Position numbers and translations under genes: made by a program
In this document: in pieces, positions 54,344 through 64,000 of the stretch
Numbering within the stretch: position 1 is the stretch's first letter
Layout of the letters: each line of letters opens with the position of its first letter
Origin: Whalleya microplaca
Taxonomy: Eukaryota; Ascomycota; Sordariomycetes; Xylariales; Xylariaceae
Assembly (NCBI GenBank): GCA_022497155.1
Contig: MU385737.1
Span: 62,001 to 126,000, forward strand
DNA length: 64,000 nucleotides
Reading direction: 5' to 3'
The notes under the pieces: generated by a model
Databases searched by the model: none
Told to the model about the DNA's origin: nothing
The model's input: only the letters and a program-made list of their open reading frames with translations

Positions 54344-57018
54344 TCAAGGTGCACCTCCATGTAGCATCACCTTACAATCCACAAGTCGACCACAAGCTTC
54401 CTTCAATAACTCAGAAGGCGACTCAGCTGTAAGGGCTCCTACAGCATCAAGCAGCTCTGGCAACCCATCTTGGAGATTCGTAGAAGTCGTGACATCAAGC
54501 TCATTCAGTCTTGCGACCTTGCTGAGGTACTCGACTATCCCGCCAGGGTTGCGATGGAGATGCGAAGAGAACGGCCGAAAGCTGTTCGACTGACTCCTCG
54601 ATGACCCCAGCGCTCGAACAAAAGACCATATGCTCAACGTAGCGTAATACATGATCCACGGTCTATGTGGATCAGGGTCGCTCCGACATGAGTATTGAAA
54701 GACACTCGTCTGATAGCCTGTGCTCCTTTTCTGGCGAGGGTCCACGAGCACACGGTGGAGGAGTTTAAAGGCATGCAGGACAGCATAGCGTGTCGTAAGT
54801 TGAGAAGCCCATACAGACATTCGCGAGACAACGTTAGTGTAATCCCTCCTTGAAATCTTTCGTCCAAGTAATGCCTTTGCCCCTGCATAAACCTGACAGT
54901 CGACAATGTCGATGTACAAGCTGATATGAGCTAGGTGGTATAACACAGACGCGCTCTGAATTAGCCCGTTTGAGCCTGATTGCTGTCCGGATCCTCCCTC
55001 CGACTCTGAATCGTCCGAGCCCACCGCAACGTCAAAGCTGGCCTTCCAGTCGTCAAATGCTTTCAGCAGCATCTTGCACCATTTATCCCTCGTATCGGAG
55101 AAGTTGGATCCCAGCTCCAGCCACCTCAGATGCGTCTCGTGGTGTCTTATGTGCCAGCCGACGCTGAGTAGACCACACATGATGATCATGCGGCCGAAAG
55201 AGTGCGTTTGAACTTCTTTGCCGTGGATGGCACGCTTTAATCCGTCCAAAAACGATACCGGCCTAATGCCGTACATCCTAAATCTTCCGTCCTGATGACG
55301 CACTAATTCCGGACTCGACGCGCACCACAGGGAATCGTCACACGGCAGCGGGAGCCGAATCTCGTGGGGCGCCATATCTGCCGTGTGTCCGAACATAGCA
55401 GCATGGACAGCATCCATCATGAATGCAGCAAAGACGACTCTGTGCATTGCTTCCGTCTCAGCCCACCGAGTCCACCACGTCCGTACATCCGACGCCGCGG
55501 GGTGCTCCGTTTCGTTCTGCTCTTCAGGCGTTGTATTGCCGCCATTTTGGCCGATCAGGGGGCTACCTCTTCTAAGCAGAGTTAGAGTCACCGAATGATA
55601 GACGTGGGCCCTCTCATGCAAGAGTCTAGTCGAATACGTCTTCTCGTAAAATTCCAACAACATCAGTGCCTGAGCAGCCCATAGTTCTACCGGGGGCGAC
55701 GCTCCCTCGGCCAATAACTCGAACCGAACATGCAGTATGATGAGATCGGCGAATGTTCTGTACTCCGGATGCTCTCTTGTTGAGTCTTGGTTGTGCATCT
55801 GAGCAGCACCTAACGCGATCATGACTAGGATGAGAAAAATCGAGCAGCGAGTGGGGGAAAACGTCGGTTGGTGGACGATCGGCAACCGTGGTGATACGAA
55901 GTCCCAATAATAGCGTATGCAATCTCCCAAGAACTCTAAGCTCAAGCCGGGGGTATCGCCGCCTGCTTCGTGCACGAAGCTAGCCAGCTTCGAGTCGAAC
56001 TTGCCATACTTTTGATAGAACATTTGAACATAACGAAGAATTTCCTGCCCGCGATACTCAGAGATAAGCCCATCTGGCGTATCAGTGGGTTGTGGTGGCG
56101 TCAGATCAAGCTGGGATCTACTAGTCAGAGACTCGTAGTCGTAGCGGATGTTATTGTTGAAGGGTGATTCGAGACCGCCTTCGAGGAAGGCAATGTTGCT
56201 AATGTCTGAATAAACACCATGCACTGCAGGGGTAAAGAGCCATTCGGTAAAAGGAACACCGCCAACATGAGTCGGGACCTGGACGTTGGGATAAGGGACG
56301 AAAGTTGACTGATCATTCATAGATGCCTGTTCACGACTATAGAATTCCGGCTTCGGCCGCATCATGTTTACCCCTTCCATCGAAGGCGTCCAGGGGCCAT
56401 TATGTGCAATGGGACTCAGCTGAGTAGCCGTCAGGGGTGGGGGAGGATGGGCTGGGGGAGGCGGCGGCGGTGGCAGTTGAGGTTGGACCGGAGAGTCCGT
56501 CGTCAAGAGAACAGAAGCATTGCGAGGGGCACTTGCCGGCTGTGGGGGGAATGTCATTGGTCTTGGTAATCCAGCACTTGCGACACTTGGCGAAGACATC
56601 ACGGAGATGTCTTGGGCCGTGTCCTTTGGCGTAGGGATGTTGAAGCTGCTTGTGCGGTTTCTGGGAATATACGAAGCCGAATGACGCTTCTTGTGCCGCT
56701 GCAACAGATCTGGCCTGACAAAGGTCTGATTGCAATCTGTAACATCGCATTCGTAGATCTCCTTGGGGGCATCTTGGGGTCACAGGTCAGCCGTCGTAAC
56801 ATCGATCATCATCAGCTCGACCCACAGGAGCGGATCAGGGGAGATCTAGATTCAGCCTTACGGTTCAATTGATGTCTCTGAAGATGCTCAGCTCTTGAGT
56901 AAATCTTGTCGCATCCTGTCCAGTTGCAAGCGAACTTGCGAGGAGCACCCTTCCGGCTGGCGCGTTTGTAGCCGGTTCCTCCACCTCCACCTCCCGGTGT
57001 TGGTAGTTGGGAGGCCAT
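54344..57018 (-). CDS. C2H2 zinc-finger / Fungal_trans transcription factor
   Basis: Nuclear regulator, 861 aa: exons 56862-57018 and 54344-56772, with an 89-nt intron (GTAAGG donor, GCTGACC branch). The intron splits the finger region: the join gives EHLQRHQLN+H APKEIYECDV. Two tandem C2H2 fingers lie at about residues 28-80: CNWTGCDKIYSRAEHLQRH and CDVTDCNQTFVRPDLLQRH. A Pro-rich stretch (PPPPPPPAHPPPP, about 130-150) follows. Then comes the Fungal_trans (PF04082-like) domain from about residue 270: YYWDFVSPRLPIVHQPTF, LELWAAQALMLLE-like text and WWTRWAETEAMHRVVFAAFM. An acidic Ser-rich loop (GSDDSESEGGSGQQSGS) lies near residue 620. This combination (two C2H2 plus Fungal_trans) resembles Klf1-type regulators; targets are unknown. 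Confidence 0.9.
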
Positions 57019-58975
57019 TTATCCGCGACATAGCTCGCCCATACCGAAACGACAGACTTGCATATGCGATGGGCCGTAGTGAGACTTGAGGAAAGGGTCT
57101 AAAGGCAACCCGACAAACCTGAGCGGAGTCGATGGGGGTCCAGCCGGGTTTTCAACAGGAACAGGATTGGGACTGCGTGAGATTTCCAACCCGGGAGAGC
57201 TGAGATGGGCATATTTGCCAAGACGCCACGCGGGGGTTCCCCGGTGCATAACAGCGTGGGGGTGTTCTTTGGCGCCACAACATTATCCGGGGAAGTGCGA
57301 CGTAGTATTATGAGATCAGTCTGTGATCGAGAGCGAAGCGAGCTTCGGCACTACATCAGATATGTGTTACAAACTCTGAAACTTATACGCTTACCTTCAC
57401 TTTTATGATGTAGACGACAAGTTGTCAAAATGTGAACTAGGACACCAGAAGTGTTTGCGTTGGGAACGCCTATCAAGTGTAAGCCACTAATAATAAACTG
57501 TTCGGTTAGTAATATAAATCGTGATGAAAAACGCACTTTGACGTAGGTGCGCATAGAAGTGCTAGAACAGACGTCAAATCTGCTCAAATGCAAGCCAGTC
57601 CTGTCAAATTCTTGAAACGGCCTACCAGTGCCTACATCCAGGAAACCGGTAGGAACGGGCAAAGCCTCTTGTAAGCACTAAATCTTATATCCTCGTTAAA
57701 CCTTGCCAGCCTGCTTGAGTCCTAGAGTGAACAGAATCACAGGATCTGACAAATCAGATATCAGCATAAAGCGGCGGGATATTCTAGCAGGAAGCCAGGT
57801 AATTGCTATCTCATGGTTGAAACCTCGACTTCGCAAGCAATACTAGAAAATCGCCTCTATTTTCAATAATTACAAACGAGAAAATATAGCCACTGTTATC
57901 TTGAAAGGTGAGCTGTATCAACCTTGATCACTCGAAATGCCCTTCTCATAATACCCATTAATTGATAGTTAGATATGCGCTTCGGATTTCATTTCTTTGT
58001 CTTATAGGGATAACCCTCACGTATAGCCACTGGCATATGCGAAAAACTGACCCTACTCTGCTCTCATATAGAAGAGGATTAGCCTAATCTTTCAGTGCCG
58101 TCAGCCACCCGGATGTCAGAGATATCCCGACAAGTACTAGCTAGGGACAATAAGTCCAGACTCCCAGGACAGAATGTCCTGGGATCTCCATCAATCGTAT
58201 AACTTTAAAGCTTATCACAAGGTGCCTCACACCGGACAAGTGTTATTCAGACATATACGCGTACATATAAAAGTATATGTAGATATCTTAGAGTAAATGC
58301 AATAATATCCCATGTATCATGTTTTTCAGATATATATAGCATAGCTACGATTTTACTAAGGTTAGTATTACACGGCGTGACTATACACATAGGACTCAGA
58401 AAGTCAGGGGAATTCTCCATAAGCATCACCTTGATGAAACATCGTTCCTTGAAATAGGATGGCCCATATTTGTCTTTATTCCCGATATTTGAGTATTCTA
58501 AGTGAATTTCAGGAGTACTATGATGGCAGCTTAATATTACGATATAACTCAGATACCCATAGAACCATTCCTAGACCATGCTTCCCGATACTTTCTGATG
58601 TTGTTGAATTATTCATCATTTGTAGCACCGAAGCTCCTGATGACGAAATAGTAATATGGTTAGTACACAAAGAATCAACTCACTAAAGGATTGTCTTTCG
58701 AATAATCCCAAAATATCATGCTAATAAAGAAATTTAACAAATAGATTTTATGTTGCTTTATAACCGGATGCGGTTGTAATAAAGGACATTGTGTGCTATT
58801 TCTTGTAAAGCCCTCTTAATGATGACCTTTAGTTAACGCTAACATAAAAGCATTGTTCTTGTACAATATCAAAGGACGTTTAATAAAATAGTTTTTATTT
58901 TCTGCAATGTTTAATTGCTCTTTGATTCTGTTTATACTTAAGTGCATTCCAATTTGAAGCTGAAGCACTACGACC
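57019..58975. other. Intergenic region, divergent
   Basis: About 2 kb of 5' flank shared by the C2H2 regulator (-) and the Gfd2-like gene (+). AT-rich from 57350 on. It contains a perfect 10-bp palindrome at 58162-58184. No gene is supported. Confidence 0.45.
58162..58184. repeat. Perfect inverted repeat, 10-bp arms
   Basis: TCCCAGGACA, a 3-base GAA loop, then TGTCCTGGGA. It could be a hairpin, a dimeric binding site or an element end. No partner copy was noticed. Confidence 0.6.
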
Positions 58976-59836
58976 ATGGCAGAATCACATTCTCCCAGCG
59001 CTACACCAGAATCAGCAAGCCTCGCAGAAGAACACAGGACTGAAGCAAGCTGGACTTACTTGCTAGTTACTACCACTTTGCGACCTTTCACGTATATCTT
59101 CAATAAGATGAAATTATTACCGGACGTCTGGAACCTCTCACCAAAGGCTTCAGGAAATTCACCAACGACTGCCGGTATCGAACAGTTTGCGCAAGAAAAT
59201 GCGCAATTAGCAGCTTTTTGGAAAGACTCCTCTAATCCTAGTATGATTTTTGCAGCCCTTGACGTTCATGCTTGGGATGGAAACCGTGAGAAAATCATGG
59301 AAATCGGCCTGTCAACGTGGACGCCGGTGAAAGCGCACAAAACACAATGTTTCCATTGGAAGATCGAGGGAAATGTAGAACTACAGAACCGATATTTAGC
59401 TCATGATGCTGATATTTTTCTATTCGGGGCTTCTGAAGTTATTGCCGAGCCGGACATTGAGCCTATTCTCAGTAGTGTCTTTGAGTCCCTCGCAATGCGC
59501 TTCAAGCATGTAGTTATAGTAGGACATGGTATTGACTCAACACTGGAATTACTCAAAAGATACTGGAATGCACCCATGTCAATGACAGTTCTTGACACTC
59601 AAAAGATTTGGCAATTCCAACACCAGGAGTTGAATCAAGTTTCATTCGAAAAGGCACTCAGAACAACCCCGGGTGCAAACTACAACAAATATGTACTCCA
59701 AAACGCAGGAAACGACGCACGATACACCATCAACCTCTTGCGGGCATTGGGTGAAGTTGCTCAGCATTTCCAACATCGGGACCATATAGATCACGAGCAT
59801 TTTGCATTCCCCCCAGCGGATCCACTTGTCTGGTGA
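58976..59836 (+). CDS. Gfd2/YDR514C-like RNase H-fold protein, altered catalytic motif
   Basis: 286-aa protein related to the Gfd2/YDR514C C-terminal domain, an RNase H-like (DEDD exonuclease-type) fold found in many fungi. The first motif is FAALDVHAWDGNREKIMEIG: the family form is DVE, so the metal-binding Glu is His98 here (Asp96 is kept). The middle has VVIVGHGIDSTLELL and VLDTQKIWQ; the end has QNAGNDARYTINLLRALG, matching the HNAGNDA signature except that its His is Gln. Loss of two catalytic positions suggests an inactive exonuclease fold, perhaps an RNA-binding protein. Residues 1-50 are poorly conserved. Single exon, with the ATG in ACCATGG context. Confidence 0.75.
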   Translation: MAESHSPSATPESASLAEEHRTEASWTYLLVTTTLRPFTYIFNKMKLLPDVWNLSPKASGNSPTTAGIEQFAQENAQLAAFWKDSSNPSMIFAALDVHAWDGNREKIMEIGLSTWTPVKAHKTQCFHWKIEGNVELQNRYLAHDADIFLFGASEVIAEPDIEPILSSVFESLAMRFKHVVIVGHGIDSTLELLKRYWNAPMSMTVLDTQKIWQFQHQELNQVSFEKALRTTPGANYNKYVLQNAGNDARYTINLLRALGEVAQHFQHRDHIDHEHFAFPPADPLVW

Positions 59837-60353
59837 GTGCATTCTTCTTTACCTTCGCAATCTTATTGACTTTACCCAGCCACGATAGAGATTCCCTCAG
59901 GAAAGAGACTCAAAGGATAAATTGACATTATAGTAAGATATGAACAAGGGATCAAAGCAATAGACACATTGTATAAGGACATGGAAGGATATTTGTTTCC
60001 TGTGACATGTTGATTCTGGGTACCTTTGGTCCAAAATGAAAACTGCACTATACAACAGTAAAATTACAACGTGGAGACCAAAACCTTGGGTGTGTAGACT
60101 TCGAGGTGCCAGTGTGCCGACTGTATGGTTAGGCTAGTGTATAGTAACTTTGTCAACTAGTCATCATTTATGGGAACCTAGATGTATATATGGAAATCTT
60201 ATCGATTTTTTTTTTGAAGATCATAAAAGAAATAAACAAAAGGAGAAGGATACGAGGTAACGTGGAGGAGAAGATGGAGATGTCGAGAGAGGGTTATAGG
60301 GCTGAGGCTGTCTACTATGGGTTTACATATGGTCCTCCTATATAGGGGGCTCT
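59837..60353. other. Intergenic region
   Basis: AT-rich 3' flank of the Gfd2-like gene, running up to repeat copy D. No gene is supported. Confidence 0.45.
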
Positions 60354-60511
60354 TGTTAACATACGCCCTATAGCGCGGAGGGTGGTACGGGCCTACGTAT
60401 GGCCGATCCGCCTATACATGTTTATATATTAGGTAGCTCTGCCACCTTCCTATAGCTTCACCTTGCACTATCAAGTCACTATACTCCTCATTACTTTGTC
60501 CCATATTGACA
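60354..60511 (+). repeat. TGTTAA-element copy D
   Basis: 158 bp, from TGTTAACATACGCCCTATAG to CCATATTGACA. Closely similar to copy B throughout, including CCACCTTCCTATAGCTTCAC. It lies just beyond the 3' end of the HET gene. Confidence 0.72.
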
Positions 60512-60590
60512 GCTCTGCCCCTTCTAGCGTCACCTTGCACTCTATAAGCTATTCTACTCCTTATTACTTCGTCCATACTGAATCGAAAAT
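60512..60590 (+). repeat. Partial second copy of the TGTTAA-element 3' half
   Basis: GCTCTGCCCCTTCTAGCGTC ... CTCCTTATTACTTCGTCC repeats the right half of copy D directly after its end, forming a tandem arrangement. Confidence 0.55.
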
Positions 60591-60621
60591 ACTTTGAATT
60601 AGGTGACATCTCTTGGTTTCC

Positions 60622-62376
60622 TCAAGACACCCGGGCGCTCATAAACCTAGGTGGGTCTCTGAATGTCACATCCACGACGACTTCTTGTTGCCCAAAGAGA
60701 TTGAAGAGACGCTGACTTTCAACCCAAATCCATGGTGTTCTTTCCTCCTTTATGTAGGCTTCCAACGGTTTTCCGTATGCCTGTCGCAGCCGGTTATGAA
60801 GCGATTGCAACGAAGACGCAGTGTTACAACATGCGCAGGAGTGATTGCTTAACTCTCCAAACAAGCAGCTCCATTCACGTTGTGATGCCATTCGATTGCT
60901 GACTTGCAATTTAGGGTCAACAACAGTGGTATGTTCCCAATCTACCGGGCACCCATCTTTGTCCCAGTATATTGAGAAAAAGACCGTGAGGTTGTCACTT
61001 GATAATAATTGATGAGATAGGGTTGAGATGCCTCGACTCTTGAGCACTCTCATGTAGAGATCCCCCAGGGGATAAACTTCCTTGAACATGCGGACTCGAG
61101 GAAGCATAATTCCGGAAGCAACAGTAAAGAACAATCCTGAAGACATCAATGCTAGATGCTTTTCGGGAGCATTGGTGGGGATGAAGTACGGTGCACCTAT
61201 ACCTATGAAAATGTCTGTCAAGGTCGGATGTCCTGACTGCGGGTATGACTGATGGAGGAATATCTTCGAAGATGGGAGATGGCCTTTCAGATATTTTTGC
61301 TGGCCCAAACGTCGTAATGGGATCCAAACTTGGTATTGCCTGATAATTGAGATTGATTCAGGATTCATGATGTCTTGATCGCTCCTGCCTCGTAGCTCCC
61401 TGGCGCAGTTGAGTCCTGCCAGCACGACTTGGGTATCTAGAGTTTTAATTATAGGAACATTCATAGATATGCCCAAATTTGTAATAGAGTATGGGCTCGC
61501 CTCGATTTCGCTATCCCTAACGATAGATCCACATAAACGAAACCTAGTGGGTGATGATGCCAAAGAGCTCGTCCAAGGCTGAGAATTCGGATTCTGCAAG
61601 TCCCAAGCAAGAATACTTTGATCATCTGAGACTTTTATAATCTCCTGCTGTAGTCTACTGAACGCCTTCAGGCCCTCGCCATAGAGAAGCGGCATATTGA
61701 TGTCAAAGATGCCCAGTAAACAGTATGCAATATCCTCCTTCCTCGTCGTGTTCCGATCCGCAGCCCAGCTCATCCGCTGCGCAATGCTGTACTCCCGAAT
61801 AGTTTCTCGATCCATGAGTGCCCCAATATGGATCCGCGTAATCTCTGAAATCTGACCCGCGACAGTCTTCCTGTCCCCAAGGACCTTCCACTCGTTCGAG
61901 AAGAAGATCACATGCGTAGGAGCAAGTAACTCCTGCAGCGTCCAACCTCGCGTGAACCAGAGACTCTTTGCAAAACTTCCAGGCTGAGGCTTCGTCTCGA
62001 CGTCAAAGAGATATGCGTAGCAGACCTTGGAATCGCGGTACCAGGCATACATGGAATTAATCGCCTCGCTGAGTTCCGCGGAGCTTCTTTTATCGATACA
62101 GTTCGTGTCACACCACACGTATTGAAACCCGTCGGCGCGGGCACGACGACACGCGCCTATGATCTTGGCGTACCCGGACTTGCGAGTAATAGCCGCGTTG
62201 GTGTTGCTATTATGGTGGGGATTAGGGTTCATGTAAGAGGGAGGGTGCACGCGTTCCCACTCCTGGAAGGTGACTTCCTCACCGCGCCAGACGTGCGAGA
62301 GGATGGCATAGGGAGGCATCTTCGCGGGGTCGAAGAACTCCTGGAGCTCCAGGGTCTTGACGTCTATGAGGCGCAT
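60622..62376 (-). CDS. HET-domain protein (heterokaryon incompatibility family)
   Basis: 584-aa single-exon protein with an N-terminal HET domain, which relates to TIR domains and is used in fungal non-self recognition and cell death. It begins MRLIDVKTLELQEFFDPAKM. The three HET blocks are clear: PPYAILSHVWRGEEVTFQEW, then ACRRARADGFQYVWCDTNCI with DKRSSAELSEAINSMYAWYR, and LWFTRGWTLQELLAPTHVIF. The usual DTCCIDK is DTNCIDK here. A further block, EDIAYCLLGIFDINMPLLYG with EGLKAFSRLQQEII, is the standard continuation of HET proteins. The C-terminal 300 residues are not recognised and have no obvious repeats. No adjacent partner gene (for example NLR or patatin) is seen. Confidence 0.93.
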   Translation of the reverse strand: MRLIDVKTLELQEFFDPAKMPPYAILSHVWRGEEVTFQEWERVHPPSYMNPNPHHNSNTNAAITRKSGYAKIIGACRRARADGFQYVWCDTNCIDKRSSAELSEAINSMYAWYRDSKVCYAYLFDVETKPQPGSFAKSLWFTRGWTLQELLAPTHVIFFSNEWKVLGDRKTVAGQISEITRIHIGALMDRETIREYSIAQRMSWAADRNTTRKEDIAYCLLGIFDINMPLLYGEGLKAFSRLQQEIIKVSDDQSILAWDLQNPNSQPWTSSLASSPTRFRLCGSIVRDSEIEASPYSITNLGISMNVPIIKTLDTQVVLAGLNCARELRGRSDQDIMNPESISIIRQYQVWIPLRRLGQQKYLKGHLPSSKIFLHQSYPQSGHPTLTDIFIGIGAPYFIPTNAPEKHLALMSSGLFFTVASGIMLPRVRMFKEVYPLGDLYMRVLKSRGISTLSHQLLSSDNLTVFFSIYWDKDGCPVDWEHTTVVDPKLQVSNRMASQREWSCLFGELSNHSCACCNTASSLQSLHNRLRQAYGKPLEAYIKEERTPWIWVESQRLFNLFGQQEVVVDVTFRDPPRFMSARVS

Positions 62377-63374
62377 GGTGATAGATTGGAGTTTGAAGGA
62401 AATAGGGGGTAAGATGATGGACTATGGGGACGTGCTGATGACGGTGCAGACTGTGAGAGTCGATTTGAGAGCTCAGTGTGAGTTGGAGAGTATAGTTGAA
62501 ACTGGACTCGGGGGTCGGCCAGCGTCGCATGCGACTTGGCCTGGTATATGAGAGGACTACTCTCCATCTTGGGGCCGTGATCACGAAGATGACTTGTCCC
62601 ATGTTCAGTTCCTGTGTAGTTAGCTTGTAAGTGATATATAGGAAATGATAAGCTAAAAGCTAATTTGAACCTGATCATATTGAAGCATGCCCCTGATAAG
62701 TGACGACTGTTAAACCAAAGATTACGTTTTGACAGATCTAGAACCTAACGTCTGATAGAAGTAAATACTCAGACTTCAATGTCTGTGCCTCACTTCAAAG
62801 TGGACTAGAGAACGAAGCAAAACTCTTGAGGTGCCTCAAGGCGAAAAAAATGGGAGGTAGTAATCAGGATATCTAACGAGTATATCTTGGCGAGTGAGAA
62901 TTGTTAGATCAAAAACTCTCGGATAGGTCCAGGGAGTAAATACGTACCGAAGGACTGGACTAGAGAATGCAATATGTGACAGGATCAAGACATTCAACAA
63001 GCGCGAATCGACCAATTATGGTAGTAATTCAGTACTCTCGTTGGCTTTTACCCACCTCGAGGGCTGAACTAGAGTGTAGGGTAAATGTACCATAAAGTCA
63101 AGAGACCTAAGGGTAGAAAGTGATACTCAGAACATTCGATAACACACGCACCGCGATATAGGAAGAATTCGTGCTGGTATTCATGATGCCACTGCCTAGT
63201 TTCTTGAAAAGATTTGTTTGCGCCGCTCCTGATCAAACGCGATACATCACTTGCAGCTGAAACTCTTTTTTCTCTAAGCCTGTCTGTCGGAAAAGCCACG
63301 CCACACCTTCCTATAACATTACTCATAACATTTATACGATCACTTATTGACCCCTCTCTGTCTTTCTCTCTCTC
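62377..63374. other. Intergenic region
   Basis: About 1 kb between the HET gene 5' end and the AP-1 mu gene 3' end. AT-rich; no gene is supported. Confidence 0.45.
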
Positions 63375-64000
63375 TCATACGGCGTCCGGTAATCGCACTG
63401 CGATGTCTCCGGATTGGGTGATGTATCTGACCCAGGGCAGTGATGGGTATTGCAGCTAGAGGTAGATAGGTTAGTTAATGTGAAGTCTGATATGTCAGGA
63501 GTGACGAAGTGACGTACCTTGGGCTCGGTGATCTTCAGATACCGCACCTGAATACCACTTGTGGTGAAATACGGGATCTCGAATTTCACCTGGATCGGCC
63601 TCTTGGCGCCCTTGCCAGCATTGACACCGCCCATGCTGCCACCAAACCCACCCGTCATGCCTCCGCCGTGCTCGTCGTCGCCTCGGACGCTGGGGAGTCC
63701 CAGCTCGGCGCGCATGAGGAACTCCTTACCGCCTCCAAACTGCTTGATCTTCCAGACGATCGCGCTCTGCTCGGGAGCATAGTGGACGCTGCCGATGTTG
63801 GTCCGGAAGCGCGGGGAGTCGGCGTCGTCGGGTACGGGGACGATGATCTCGACGTTGTTGGCTGTACTCCTCCTCTTGAACTGCGCCTTGGCCTTCAGCA
63901 TGTACTCGATCCGGGAGCCCGAATGGCTCTCCACCACGCACTCGACCCAGATCAGGGGCTTGACCTGGGTGTTCAACCGGTAGCTCATGAGCTCGAACTC
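63375..64000 (-). CDS. AP-1 complex medium (mu) chain, C-terminal part, cut by window edge
   Basis: Clathrin adaptor subunit that selects cargo at the trans-Golgi/endosome. Only the last 188 residues are in the window; the gene continues beyond 64000. Exons: 63518-64000 (partial) and 63375-63455, with a 62-nt intron (GTACGT donor, CTAAC branch, CTCTAG acceptor). The mu homology domain shows FELMSYRLNTQVKPLIWVE, IVWKIKQFGGGKEFLMRAEL and KFEIPYFTTSGIQVRYLKI. The end, after splicing, is LQYPSLPWVRYITQSGDIAV. The ending PWVRYITQSGD is the AP-1 form; AP-2 mu ends differently. A Gly/Met-rich insert (about 25 residues, GGGMTGGFGGSMGG) occurs in the domain. Confidence 0.92.

Overview
The window is nuclear DNA of a filamentous ascomycete (Pezizomycotina, probably a sordariomycete). 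The evidence is short spliceosomal introns (mostly 46-150 nt, GT-AG, with CTAAC or CTGAC branch sites 10-20 nt before the acceptor), genes on both strands without operons, a HET-domain gene, a NACHT/WD40 STAND gene, a C2H2/Fungal_trans regulator and a small secreted cysteine-rich protein. Gene islands of moderate to high GC alternate with long AT-rich stretches that hold broken genes and repeat copies, some with a C-to-T/G-to-A bias like repeat-induced point mutation (RIP). Exon boundaries were placed by reading splice signals together with family conservation. No alignments were run.

Layout. 0.4-4.9 kb: QTRT2-like queuine transferase subunit (-) and an LCCL-domain membrane protein (+). 5.5-8.7 kb: F-box/ankyrin protein (-) and aldo-keto reductase (-). 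9-13 kb: AT-rich block with an F-box pseudogene split by a 162-bp repeat, and a second decayed gene. 13-15 kb: possible small membrane protein and a GT25 glycosyltransferase (-). 15-21.5 kb: mostly empty, with a SnoaL-like protein, a small CxxC protein and a broken frame. 21.5-26.6 kb: large NACHT-WD40 STAND protein (+). 26.6-32.9 kb: no confident gene. 33-47.3 kb: dense, GC-rich housekeeping island: URC4/DUF1688 uracil catabolism (+), OXA1-like insertase (-), small secreted protein (-), MIM1/TOM13 (-), p47/Shp1-type UBX cofactor (+), secreted HNH nuclease (-) and Gtr1/RagA GTPase (-). 48-54 kb: secreted BBE-type FAD oxidase (-), GNAT acetyltransferase (+), initiator tRNA-Met (+) and a CxxC small protein (+). 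54-64 kb: C2H2 transcription factor (-), Gfd2/YDR514C-like protein (+), HET protein (-) and the 3' end of the AP-1 mu chain (-), cut by the window edge.

The most unusual object is the tRNA gene at 52782-52910. With the inner 57 nt removed it reads as a complete eukaryotic initiator tRNA-Met (A1-U72, three G-C pairs in the anticodon stem, A54). The removed piece lies in the D arm rather than at position 37/38, and has every mark of a spliceosomal intron: GTATGT donor, CTAAC branch, CAG acceptor and a length typical of the coding-gene introns nearby. A second theme is a dispersed family of about 160-bp elements with TGTTAA...TTAACA or TTGACA ends, at least five copies, one of which interrupts the F-box pseudogene. 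Functional links between neighbours are limited. OXA1 and MIM1 both serve mitochondrial membrane protein insertion and lie 2 kb apart. The STAND and HET genes are typical non-self-recognition families but are far apart.
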